Source: Argentina anserina (taxonomy: Eukaryota > Streptophyta > Magnoliopsida > Rosales > Rosaceae). Taken from it: a stretch of 64,000 nucleotides of DNA. Below are positions 46,991 through 58,674 of this stretch, piece after piece. The notes under the pieces were generated by a model that did no database searches, was not told the origin of the DNA, and saw nothing but the letters and a program-made list of their open reading frames with translations. Location: NCBI RefSeq assembly GCF_933775445.1, contig NC_065877.1:33430694-33494693 (forward strand). The letters are read 5' to 3'. A program made the translations under genes and the position numbers. The stretch's first letter is position 1. Every line of letters begins with the position of its first letter.

Positions 46991-47224
46991 ACAAATTTTA
47001 AAATGTGACAATTTCAACATAAGATAAATTAATATTTTCTAAATTAGTACAAAAATCATAGTTTTAAGACTATTTTAACCTAATTTATCTAAACACTCAT
47101 TTATAGACAAAGTTTAAAATGTGACCATTTCAACATAAGGTAAACTAATATTTTCCCAATTAATACAAAAATCATAGTTTTAAGACTATATTACCCTTAT
47201 CTATCTAATCACTCATTTATAGAG
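46991..47224. repeat. Two-copy tandem repeat, about 117-bp unit
   Basis: The blocks TTAAAATGTGAC, TTTCAACATAAG, ACAAAAATCATAGTTTTAAG and CACTCATTTATAGA occur in the same order twice, about 117 bp apart. Confidence 0.9.
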
Positions 47225-47280
47225 AAAAGTTGACGAAAAATGACACTTTGCCGGACTTCGGCCACCAGTCACCGGAAAAA

Positions 47281-47570
47281 TTTACTGACACTTAGTTGCC
47301 TCCTAATAACAAATTACTGACACCCAGTAATCCCCTAATAACAAATTACTGACACTCATTAACCCCTAATAATAAATTACTGACGTCCAGAAATTCTCTA
47401 ATAACAAATTATTGACACCTAGTAACCCCCAACTACGGTATATTACTAATGTCTAATCTCAAATTACTCCAAACAATGAATTACTAACTCCCAATAACGT
47501 TCAATAATAAATTACTGACCATCAGTAATGTCTAATATAAATTACTGACACACAATAATGTCTAATATTA
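47281..47570. repeat. Minisatellite, about 33-bp unit
   Basis: Roughly nine diverged copies of a unit like AAATTACTGACACCCAGTAA followed by CCCCTAATAAC. Spacing is 31-36 bp, with divergence increasing to the right. Confidence 0.85.
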
Positions 47571-48960
47571 AACATGTTATTAATTCTAAAAATCAATAAC
47601 ACTATCCCTCAATGAAAAAACAAAGATCACCAAACAACATATCAATATGTGAATTTCTTTTTACAGATTCAAACAGATCTAATTATCATCATTGTAATCT
47701 TCTCAAAAAAAAAATATCACCATTGTAACCAAAAAGGAAAGAAACAAAAAAAAAGAGACGCCAACTCGCCTAATGGGCTCAATGCATGTGGACGTCGTTG
47801 CTGCAGAGATATAGATATGAGGGAGTCGGTGTTGAGACTTGAAGCTTCTCGTTGGAGCCGACTTCAACTCCTCGATGCTTTCTCTTTTCTGGTTGTGAAG
47901 AAGGTGATGCCGGAGATGGGAAGAAAATCGGGTGGAGCCGTGGACGTAGTAAGGGACATCACCAACTGTCAAGGTGGCTCACCTAAATGATGGGCGCTAT
48001 GTACCGGCACACATTCCCACATTGAAGGAAGAGCCATGCACATTCCCCAATGCACCTATAAATAGGCTGTCTAAACCACCTAAAAGAGGTAACGTATTCC
48101 TAAGTTCTTAACTCTCGAATTTATTCTGTACTGAATCCTAATTTAAGCTTCAGAAGGTCAAAGGTTGGCGCATCGCTGACTCTTTGACTTTGACTTGTGT
48201 TGTGTACAAGTCCCACTGAGCTGACACATCAAAATATAAGGCTACGAGAATTTTAATCCCCCGGATTTGGTTCCCGTAACAGCGAGAATGGAGAAGTAGG
48301 AGATCCGAGTGTTGCAGAGCTTTAGCGGCGGTGAAGGGGATTGGTACACCTTGGAGTAGATCGGAAGTCGAAAGTGGCGACCAACATTAGATCTCGCCGA
48401 GCTCTTCTTCCTGTTCTTTGCTTTTTTGGAGACGGGACTTAAGATCTTGACTTCTTAAGGCGTCTTCTTCTTTGTGGCATCGCCGCATCGACGTCTAATA
48501 ATTGGAAGAGTCGGCTTCATATGAGAGAGAGAGAGAGAATACTGACAATTAGAAATGGCCTTTGGATATGGCAGAGAATCAAGTGGCTCTTAATTGTAGT
48601 CCAGTCAGACCTGCCCAGATTATAGTCGACTCAAGCAGAAATTTGTTAATACATACATGACGAGAAAGTAGACGTAATGAGAAGGACGGATTCATTCTCC
48701 TATTTTCCTTGATTAACAAAATTCAAGAATAAGAGCAAAAATCCTACCGGGCCGGTAGGATTGGCCAAAATCAATTTTGCATAATTGCACTTAATTAATT
48801 GGTACCTAAAAGTCTAAAAGTCTAAAACCCTAGTTTATAATTCTTATTCAACCCTACGTACGTATATACTTGTATATACCACCCAGAAGGCCGGTGGTCA
48901 CTACTTTGCAAGAAGTAAAGGGTTTACAAGGCTCAAATGTATTACGTGGTAAGTGTGCCT
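47571..48960. other. Intergenic; no supported gene
   Basis: The region around 47760-48500 is less AT-rich than its surroundings and has an open plus-strand frame (47649-47990), but no recognisable motif or splice structure. A short (GA)n tract lies at about 48522-48538. Confidence 0.4.
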
Positions 48961-48973
48961 TCCAAGGCTAGTA

Positions 48974-48980
48974 CTATAAA
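48974..48980 (+). promoter_or_regulatory. Candidate TATA box of the small basic protein gene
   Basis: CTATAAA lies about 285 bp upstream of the ATG at 49263. The distance is compatible with a leader containing an intron, and an acceptor-like TGCAG ends at 49245. Confidence 0.4.
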
Positions 48981-49262
48981 CGCTTACATTGTGACCTCTA
49001 ACCGTCGACTTGATCATTCATATCATCTTTCTCACTTTCTTCTCTTCCAACCCCCTTCTATCTCCATACTGATGTCTCTCTTCTACTCCTATCTGTGAAT
49101 CTCACGAACCCTTTCCTTTAAATCTGCGGTTTCAAGGTCACTGTCATTCAAACTTACTCCCTCACCGTTTGCTGTGTTCTTTTGTTCAGTGATAGCTAGC
49201 ATTGGGTTTGGTCTCATACATATCTTCATTTCTGTGAATCTGCAGGTTTAGTTAGTGCATAA

Positions 49263-49469
49263 ATGGTGATGATGGGATTGGATAGGTTGGTGGGGAACTT
49301 GAAGTCCAAGTTCAGGTCCTTGAAGATGAAGAAACCACCTGCGGATTATAACAAGATCGAAAAGAGCGATAGCATGAGAGTCGAAATAAGGAGCAGGAAG
49401 GCCAGAAAGCTCATTGAGAAGACTCTGAAAGTTGCAGACTCTCCTAGGACAAAAACTTCCGCTTTGTGA
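49263..49469 (+). CDS. Small basic protein of unknown function
   Basis: The frame encodes 68 residues starting MVMMGLDRLVGNLKSKF and ending TKTSAL. It is rich in Lys and Arg (RSLKMKKPPADYNKIEK, RSRKARKLIEKTLK), with no membrane segment or signal peptide and probably short amphipathic helices. Support for being a gene comes from a leader with a TATA-like box and a possible intron, codon-like composition unlike the AT-rich surroundings, and a downstream region that looks like a 3' end. I do not recognise the family, and a chance frame is not excluded. Confidence 0.55.
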   Translation: MVMMGLDRLVGNLKSKFRSLKMKKPPADYNKIEKSDSMRVEIRSRKARKLIEKTLKVADSPRTKTSAL

Positions 49470-51294
49470 TTTTTTTTTCTAGTGATCGAAATCAAAACAA
49501 GACTAGCCAGCTAACTTTTAGCAGCTAATGCCTTCTCCTGTTTTGGATGAGTTACCCTTGTGCAATATAAAAATAAAGGTAATTAAGGTCCTTAAGGATG
49601 ATTTACTCATTTACAGGATGGTCTCTTTTTGTTTTAGCCATCGATCTTGATCCTTTCTTATCTTTCTGTGTTCAGTCATAGCCATACACATACGTGAAAT
49701 TGTCATTATCATGAATACAAGGTGTAAAATTTTCCTCCATTGTACTCTTTAGATAGAATGAAAATTCCATTGTACTCTTAGATAGGTTATTTTCATTACG
49801 TACCTTGTTTGTATACAAGTTCATGTAAGCAACCTCATTAGTAAAAATATTATCCTTCAAAGCCGGGGAAGGTCCTTTATAACACCAGATAGAATATGAC
49901 AACTCATTTGTAATTCAAATCAAAATCAAAAGGGTTTGTTTTTACCTTTTCATGACGAACCTTTCATTTTTGTTCGATTCAAATATCAAAAGGTAAATGA
50001 TATTTGTTTCAATTTTTGTAATGTTGATCTCTAAATGATTGATTTAGAAAATAGAAGGTTTGAATTATGAAATTCAAATGCATAAAATTGAATAAAAGAA
50101 GACAGTTTCAAATGGATCTTTCCCAAAAGCATCGAAATGTGTTAATGAATGCAAATTAACAGAGAGATGCAACTACATAAGTATGATGACTCTTTATCAT
50201 GGAAATGTGCGAGTGGGCATATATAAGAAGCAGGAAGATCAACAAGAATGTTAAACAAATCCCATGTTATATGCTTCAACACAAATAATGTAACACCCCC
50301 AAACCCGTATGCACATGTAATATTTCAATTCGAAACACGACTAATTCTGGGTTTAATCACTTTATAATTTCATTTTTCATATTAAGCAAGTGTTTACGAT
50401 CAACATGGCCGCAACAAGGGAAGAAGTTGTGGAATGGGAATGAGGATATAATACTAAGGACAAAGGAAGTTGGCTACTCTTGCTGGGGAATTTGTTTGCA
50501 CATGATTGAAGGTATTGAAGGTGGACACCATGGCCATGTACATTTCTGAGGCTTTACATTATTATTTCCATAAAAGCAACTCCATATTCTGTTCCATTAC
50601 AAATAAGGCCAAGGTTGTCCATATAATGTGTACCAAAAGGTTCCAGAAAGAGGATGGTCTTTCTTTTTTCTTTTTCCTTTTCTTCTTTCCTATATGAATG
50701 TGACTCATAAAAGTGACGGAACCTACCTTCCACAGATAAATATGAAGCCATGAGCCTGTATAAAAGTGATAATGGAACAGGAGTGATGTAGGCCAGAAAA
50801 AATATGTAGAAGAAATGAGTGAAAGAAACCACTCTAAAATCTTAATCCATTTTATTGCAATCATGAATCAGACATTGAAAAGCTAAAGTTATTTGTATGT
50901 TACACTTCTCTTGTGAAGGGATGTGAAATGGCTAAGATGATGAAAGAGTATAACCAACAAATGAACTATACACAAACCAAACTCTTCCACTTCACTATCT
51001 AGGTTTAAAGCAAGTAGGGTTCTGGTTCAACTTCACCAGTCATGGTGTGCGATACATAAACTGGACAACCAAAGTATATTTAGCCTTTTAGAGCATTCCT
51101 TGATTAAATATTTTGGTTTCAACTCAAGTTGGAGAAATACTACTTTGTAAAGATATCGACTAAGGAATGGTAGAGCTACAAGAGCAGCATTCACTACCAG
51201 ATGGGGAATGCTTTATCCGTCAGAAGCACAACATCAGTAAATATGACAGTATATTATATAGGTTGAGGTAATATTGATAATTGTCTAGGATTCA
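49470..51294. other. Intergenic; no gene
   Basis: It contains the 3' end of the small gene and, at the right, the 3' untranslated region of the BRCT-RING gene. The open frames here lack motifs. Confidence 0.45.
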
Positions 51295-54200
51295 TCAGTA
51301 TCGATGATAGCTGCTGCGGTATAGACTTCGAAGATCTTTGCAGAAAATGCATGTCCATGTATCTGAAGGAGGGTCCTGGCAGTAGGCATGGATGCGCCGA
51401 ATTCGGCAGACATTACAACTGACAAGCAGCTCTTCAGGTTCCAAAGAATGACACTCAGCACAAACATTTACTGATGCAGACTGTTTAACACCGGAAGAAA
51501 ACAAAAGAAGAACAATTAGCAACAAGACAACCAAATCTGTAACAAATTTTAGTTGTACAAGGGCAAGAGTGAACGCTACAATTATTTCAGATATTCTAAG
51601 CCCCTAGAGAAGGTAGTGCTAAAAACCTTGAAGAGCAACAATTGTGTTAACAGAAGTACTTAAATTTTGTTCAGTACTTCAATTAAAGGGCATAATATAC
51701 TAGCACCTTTTGTGTTACATCTCTGTTAAACTATTTAAAGATCTAGTATATGTTTTACCAACATAATCTAAGTAAGGAGTCATGAAGCAGAGGTTAGATT
51801 TGTTTTGTTTACAGACAAATGTTAAGATATACAAAGAGCAGTTTTAAAAACATATCAACACCCGGAATTTTAATACCCAATTTACAGGCACCGTAAAGGA
51901 GTTTAGTCATACCTGAGCAGCAAAATTAGATGTTCCCTGGTCAATAAGAAATGAAATGTCTACTTTTGGGGCAGATGGAATGGTTTGAGAAAATATATTC
52001 TGATCACTAGTGATGGCATCATCAACCTTGGTAATGGCTGTAAAAGGAGCTTTGCATAAAGGGCATGTTGAAATCTTTCTCCTCGAACTCTGCATATACC
52101 ATTACTGATTCATGAATAAGGGAACCCCAGAATTATAACGTTAAGAAAAAAACAAAAACAAAAACAACAAAATATTAATTACATCTAAGAACAAAAAGGC
52201 TGATAAACCTAAATTTGTATTCGGAATGAACCTTTGGTTTTAGTTAATCACGGATCTGACTATATGAAGACTTGAACACCTAACAATTATACACTATGAA
52301 AAGAGAAAAGAATAGAATATACCAGTTGATCAGCCCAATTTTCAATACAAGGATAACAGTATCGATGACCACATGGCAAAATTCCTCTGGTAGTACTGAA
52401 CTCTGTCCAGCATATAACACATGAAAAGTCCTGCAAAGGACCTTTGGTGGCTTGATCACTTTCCGACCCGATTTCCAATTTCTCTGCATCAAGGCACCCA
52501 TTTTGTGGAGTTGTCTCTGGAGCAATTGATCTATTCACAACAGATATATTGGGATCCTTGGAAGTAGATAAGTGATTACCACCAACTTCACCACCTTTAT
52601 ATCCAGTGTCTAAATCGTCATTAGAATCATCAGAAAGGATTGTGACCCTGTCGTCATGGATACTTTGAACTCCAGTAGGATGGCATTCACGATCAGAGTC
52701 TGAGTCTGAGAGTACTGATCTTGCAGAGCCAATGTTCTTTTTCACAAGCCTCCTTTTTTTACGTGGAATTTCAGCCGCCATGCTCATTCCAATGTCCCTG
52801 GGAATATTTCTCTCAGCTCTAACTGAATGCCCGCAAGACTCCTGGATTGTCATGGGAAAATTTATGTTAAGATGGCAAAAAGGATATTGGTTACTCTAGA
52901 ATTTCATGGTCACTTGATTATAGAGCCATCAGGCTTTATAATATGCTACAAAGATAACAGTACTATAGTCTTCTTTTGTATGGTAACCTACACCGATAAT
53001 ACAGAAGCTAGGTTACAACTCAACTCCAATGAAAGTGGACAAGAAAAGACCCCGATAGCCAAAAGGTGCATGTAGAAGTAATAAGAAGCGAAAACAGTAA
53101 GACATGTCCAAAAGAGGACTCAAATATATATTTTCCATGACTTCCAAAGTCAGGCTTCCAAAAGAGGACTCCATGACTGGATATCAAAATAATGATCAAA
53201 ACATCATTTTAACTTTTTATTTTATTTTGACAAATAACATCATTGTTTTCAAACCACAGGGAAAAATGCTAATAGGTATAGTTGAGTTCCTACCTTCATT
53301 CTGAGTGCTCTGGATAAAGGAGGATCTTCAAAACAGTTTCTTCTTCTAAATTGTAGCTCTTTTATAGAGTTTGTTTTTACATCTTTCGTTTGACGCTTCT
53401 GGGAACTATTATTTTCTTTAAATTCAGGATACGAGTTCTACAGCAAAATAACATAGAAAAGTAGGTGAAATCTTTCAGAGCCAAAAACGAAAATAGAATT
53501 GCAAACATCATGTCAACTTTTCTTTTATCAAAAACAACATTGTTACCTAATCCACAGGGATACAAATTCCAATATGTATAGTTGAGTTCCTACCTCCATT
53601 CTGAGTGATCTGGATAAAGGAGGATCTTCAAAACAGTCCATGCTACTAGATTGTAGCTCTTTCTTTGAATTTGTTTTCACAGAGTTATTCTGTCGCTTCT
53701 GGGAACTATTGTTTTGTTTGAATTCAGCAAATGAATTCTAGAGTATATTAACATGGAAAAGTAGAAATCAGTCAGAGGCAAACTAGTCTTCCAAATGCAT
53801 AAGCAAATTGCATCGGCAAAGAGATTTATAATAACTTCACATTGACTTACAAGCAAGGTTGCGGAACCAGATCTAGATATGAAGAACCTTACATTACAAA
53901 GAACAATGAAAAACTCTACAGTTAAAAGGTACTTTATGGAGATTTGAAAAAAAAAACAAAACAAAACATATGACAATAAGAAATTTAAGTTAAATAACTG
54001 TTATCTCTATCAAAAACTAATTTAGCAGAACCTTGTGTCTGGGAATGTAAAGCAGACTGTGAGTTGGAAAATAGAAAACCAATGTCCAAAAAATCATTTA
54101 AATAGAGGCAAGTTATCAGGATTCTTCCATACCAATCCTCACTACCCATATCTTATTCCCCTTATGGCCTTATATAAGATGAAACCAATATATAGGAAAA

Positions 54201-55296
54201 CCGGAAAGAAGAAAGATGGAGCATTATATAACCTAGTGAAACTATTAATTTACCTAACATACAAAATCAGTGCAATCATCAATCAAAGATCTTCAGTTAT
54301 ATATGCACTCATACTGAATCCAGTTGATTACAGTCCCAATTAGAGATAGAAATTCCCTTGTTATGCACATATGACGGGTAAATTTTAGATCTTTGGTTCC
54401 ATTTTCAAAATATAGCATATACTTTTAATCTATTCATAGAATATGAATGAAAGATAAAAGAGAAAGACAAAAGCAGTTCTGCTAGAGGTACCTCATTCAG
54501 CAGACGTGAATCAGTTAAAACACCCTGCCAGGAAGATCGACACCCCAGATCGATGATATCTTCAGAGTTTCCAAAAACACGGGGTTCATCAGCAGCCGCT
54601 TTCCCTTTCTTCGCTGAGGATCCTGGTTTAGTGACAAGCGGAGCTTTCATGCATAAGGGTCCCACTTCCTCTCCACTGCCAAGAATTCAATTCCAAAGTA
54701 GCATAAAATTACACAAACATTTTCAACACAGACAAGTAATCTGATGGTACTTGTATCATAACGCCTTAAAGTCTTAAACCACACATTTCTAACGAAAATA
54801 ACATGGAACTGAAGCTCAGTATCAACAATTTTTTTGTGCAATTTTTAAAGAAAGCAATCAATTTTACTCTGGCACAATATTCTGTAACAAAGCGGAAATT
54901 AAGCGACTTAGCGATACCTTTGCAGCGTATAGAGTTGCTCAGGAACTCTCTTCCCATGCTTAACGCAGTCCTCAATCCAGCGGTGGTTAACGATTATGAG
55001 CCTGAACCGTTTCGCCATTTCGTATTTCTTCCCTTCAAATTTCCTGCACACCTAGTCACCGAATCCAAAACCATATCCATCAGTACAAAACGCAATCACA
55101 CAACCTATTCATCGCAGAAAATTGGGGTTATGGAAACACTAACCAAATGAGTGAAGGCGTTGGCGGACGACAATTTACCGATGTAGTTGGCACCGGCATG
55201 AGTCATGAGCTCGATCAGATCCACCAGCTCAGATCCGCGGTACCCGCTGACGGTGGCGACCACCGTCTCCATGCCTGGAATCGGATCCGACGCCAT
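51295..55296 (-). CDS. BRCT-RING-PHD-like protein (probable E3 ubiquitin ligase, DNA-damage type)
   Basis: Eight exons: 55144-55296, 54918-55051, 54492-54675, 53594-53737, 53294-53437, 52323-52841, 51913-52089 and 51295-51480. All have GT-AG borders and consistent phases, giving 546 residues. An N-terminal BRCT domain (about 5-97) shows [20 protein letters not shown] and the WIEDCV signature. A Ser/Lys-rich linker follows. Then comes a C3HC4 RING at about 394-440 ([17 protein letters not shown]), split by an intron, and a C-terminal PHD-like cysteine cluster ([21 protein letters not shown]). BRCT domains bind phosphopeptides at DNA damage sites and RINGs recruit E2 enzymes. The architecture matches a plant BRCT-RING family. 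Exons 4 and 5 are a tandem duplication. Confidence 0.88.
53200..53740 (-). repeat. Tandem exon duplication inside the BRCT-RING gene
   Basis: Exons 53594-53737 and 53294-53437 are both 144 bp, exactly 300 bp apart and alike in sequence. Both encode NNSSQKRQ, then KELQ, then [10 protein letters not shown] or [10 protein letters not shown], and end in LRM plus E or K. About 100 bp of adjoining intron (GTATAGTTGAGTTCCTACC on the plus strand) is shared too. Both copies keep splice sites and phase 0. Confidence 0.95.
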
Positions 55297-55441
55297 AGTG
55301 GAGCCCTCTGACGAAATCAATTTGAAATTTCGGAATGGGGAAAAATCAAGCGGAAGAATGAGGGTGAAACCCTAAGGGTCTGTAATCATACCTGGACCGA
55401 ATACTGAAGAATCTGAATCGAGTGGAGCTCAATTAGGGTTT

Positions 55442-55443
<2 letters not shown>

Positions 55444-55513
<70 letters not shown>
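55444..55513. repeat. (GA)n microsatellite in the BRCT-RING gene leader
   Basis: About 35 uninterrupted GA units lie about 150 bp upstream of the ATG at 55296. On the coding strand this is a CT-rich tract, common in plant core promoters and leaders. It should be highly variable in length. Confidence 0.97.
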
Positions 55514-55517
<4 letters not shown>

Positions 55518-56090
55518 AGAGGTAGTGAAGAAGGCGTTGGGTGGTTCTCAGCCGTAAAATTGGAAATGCCCGCGAAATTGAAATAGCTTCGAAATTTTTC
55601 ACCACGCAGAAGGCGCGCTTAATTATACAAGGGAATCTGGGCCTATAGTACCTGGACCCAGGCCCATTTATCAGGAGCTAAAAACTAGCGTGACGAAACC
55701 GGTTTATGGTTATAACCAATTTTTCTATTTTCTTACATCAAGTACGAGATTATCCTAAGTAATCATACGTCAAGTGTCATAAGAGAAATTTATCCTATGT
55801 TCTGCTTTGTTTAAAAACGGAAAAACGTTCTTCCAATATCATTTCCAAATGAGAAATCAAGTAAAATTGCGTAAATTCACAGTGCCCTCTTCACAATGAG
55901 TTTTTGACATGATTCTACTACAACTCCGGGACCAAAAATATATTTGAAGGATGAAAACCAATGGACCGATACATTTGTTATTTCAGGTAGGGGAAGCCAG
56001 AAGATCTGAGATTCAGAGAAAAATTTCAGAAAGTTTGGATATCGTTACTACTAAACTACTTGTGACTGGCAGAAGGGCAGTGTCTATGCT
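55514..56090. other. Promoter side of the BRCT-RING gene and 3' side of the FLX-like gene
   Basis: GGGCCTA and AGGCCCA motifs (about 55637-55667) resemble site II/GGCCCA elements found in promoters of housekeeping and replication genes. No coding frame is supported. Confidence 0.45.
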
Positions 56091-58346
56091 TCATCTACGT
56101 GCTGGGTTTGTACCTCCTCGGGCAGTAGGCGGAGTGGCCGAACCATAGGGCATATTGTTTGTAGGCACATGTCCCTGGGGACCAGAAGCACCTCTGGCCT
56201 GTGCTGCGTGTGCGTCGTAGTTAAGACCACGAGTTGGATCATAACCGGCTACTCTTTGCACCTCATAACCTGGTCTATGCGCATCATAGACGGGTCCTCT
56301 TTGTGGATCATAGCCAGGTCTTTGTGCATCATAGCCGACATGTCCTCCAGAGGCATCATAACCAACATGCCCTCTTGGTGCATCATAACCAGTTCTTCCC
56401 AGAGGTCCAGCCTGAGTTCCAGCAAATGGAGAGGTTCCGGCAGGGGCAGCAGCTGCCCCAGCGGTGTTCACAGGCCCACTGCCAGCAGAAGCACCAGCAG
56501 CAGGAAAAGGGACACGTCCCTGTTATAGGAAATAACAAGTGACAGCGCATCAGTTTCAAGACATCTGGGAGCAGCAATAGTTTAAGTTTCAATCAAAACA
56601 GAAGCAAGGCTGCACAACAGATTCTTGAGATTTTATCAGCAGCCATGATCAATGAGGTCTAATAGGCCGACTTCTTAATCACTTTTCAGAGTCATTAATT
56701 GGTACTAATCTGAAGGACGTCTTTGGCAAACTGGGACTACCAAATTAGCAGTTGCCTTTGAAACAGTGATGGATATACATAACTGAAAGTTTATAATGGT
56801 TCCTTAACCACATGAAGCTGTTTTACTGTTCCATTAATAAGGATAAGGTACAGTAATATATAATGCAAAGGTATTGCGTACACAACCTTTTCCCACATAC
56901 AATTTTAAGTCCGATTTTACTGTCCAGCAAAAAATTCTTGGGAGAAAAATGCCGCAAGAAAAAAAAACAGCATTGATGAGAACCTTTACCATCTTATAAA
57001 GGTATGATTCATATAATAAAATATGAAAATTTAACCATTTTCAGAAATGCTTCAATCAAGATCATGGAAGACTAACACAGTGGATAATCCATTTTGATAC
57101 GTATTGATGAGTCTTATGTCTGAGGTCATGGGTGAAAAATCTATATATGTCATCAAAAATTATGCAACAACCAACAGGCCAATTGCAGCTCAAACAATAG
57201 GGGCGGACTAAACAAACCAGCAAAGTACCATCAAAACAACTTCAAATTGTAACAAGGAAAGCAATGAACAAAATCTGAAAAAAAGAATTAAGATATGGAT
57301 GATAACATACCTGCACAACACCATAGCTATCTTCATAAGCATTTTGTCCTGCAGCAAGGCCAGAAGCATCACTTTCATTAGTTCCAGGATTCCCATAAAA
57401 AGACCCACCTGCATTTCATTGCCACAAAGAAGGTATCCACAATGTATTAAGAGATCAGGATAAACACCAAACTAAGAGATACAAACTATCCCACCCCACA
57501 GCAACAAAAATTAGAAGACAAGAAGTTTACCAGTTCTTCTATCAGCACCTGAATTATTCAATAACTCTGCTCGTAGCTTTTCTACCTCCTTAGCCATAGT
57601 AACATAGTTCTTCTCCATAACCTGAAGTGATTCAAGGTGGTCATTGTACAATTTCTTCTCATAGTCAAAAGTAGCCCTGCATAATCCACCAGAAACTCAA
57701 CATTATTATGCATTTCAAACCTTAAAATCCAACGACAACTCCACAAGAGATACAAACACATTATCCTTGAATTCCAAGGAGCAGCCACAAACCTGCAATG
57801 CTGATACTCCTGCCTGAGGCCATCCAGTTGCTGAACCAAAACCGGAACCTGCTGCACCTCCACATGCGCCCTCTGAAGCTCCTGACCCAACTGCTGCACT
57901 TTCACAATACTCTCCTGCCTCGCCCCAACCAAGTTATTCGCCTCGGCGCGCGCCTGCTGCAGCTCCCCCTTAACAGCCTCTGCCGCTTTCAGCTCAGCCT
58001 CCATTTTGGCAATCTTATCCACCAGGCTCCTCATCTGCTGGTCCCTCTCGGACTTCATAGCCCCGGCCTGAGCATGCAGTATCTGCAGCTCATGCTGAGC
58101 CCCAGCCAGCTCCTGCCTCAGGCTGCCGTGCGTCGAAGCGAGTCTCTGATTCTCAGTGGCCAGCCTCTGCATCTCCACATGCTGTGAAGCCAGCTTCTGC
58201 TCCAAGACTTGTGGAGGAGGCAACATGTCAAATGGTGAGTATGCACCTGGAGGTGGGCGGGTGCCCGGCCCACCAGGCCCATAAGGGTCGGGTCCGGGAT
58301 GAGGACGCCGGAGATGGCCCGGCGGGATTCGACCTTTACTTCCCAT
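56091..58346 (-). CDS. FLX-like coiled-coil protein (FLOWERING LOCUS C EXPRESSOR-like)
   Basis: Four exons: 57793-58346, 57531-57676, 57311-57408 and 56091-56519, with matching phases, giving 408 residues. The start [15 protein letters not shown] and the Pro/Gly-rich first 45 residues lead into [21 protein letters not shown] long coiled coil then runs to about residue 230, including [16 protein letters not shown] and [20 protein letters not shown]. This is the FLX/FLL pattern. In Arabidopsis FLX proteins act with FRIGIDA to promote FLC expression, while FLL members have wider roles. The C-terminal 140 residues are Gly/Ala-rich and carry repeated GYDxxRG/YDAHR units. It is closest to the longer FLL1/FLL2 type by length. 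Confidence 0.9.
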
Positions 58347-58674
58347 CTCTAATCACCCTAAATCAAAACACGTAATGAGAATCACAATTGCGTTAAAGGC
58401 TGTAAATTTATGAAAGTCGATTGGTTTCTGCAATTGGGTTGCTTTTGATTTTTAATTTCAATAGCGAATTAGTTTGGATTTTTGTATCAACCCTAAAACT
58501 GTTGTGAGGAATTTTGGGAAAGAAAGGTAACAGAGTAGAAAGTTAGAAGACTTTACTCTATGAAGGTTCGCTGCGGATGAATGTGAAGCAGCTCTGGTTC
58601 TCTGTGGCTGTGCTCTGCGCGCCCTATGTGAAGTGTCAAGTGTGAAGAGTAGAGAGAGATCAATGTTCTAATTC

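Noticed and set aside
47281..47570. Possible CRISPR-like array because of about 33-bp periodic repeats
   Set aside because: This is eukaryotic DNA. The repeats are directly abutting and diverged, with no unique spacers, so it is a minisatellite.
57798..58187. A 129-codon plus-strand frame in the first exon of the FLX-like gene
   Set aside because: It is antisense to the coiled-coil coding sequence, and its Leu-rich reading is the complement of Gln/Glu/Ala codons.
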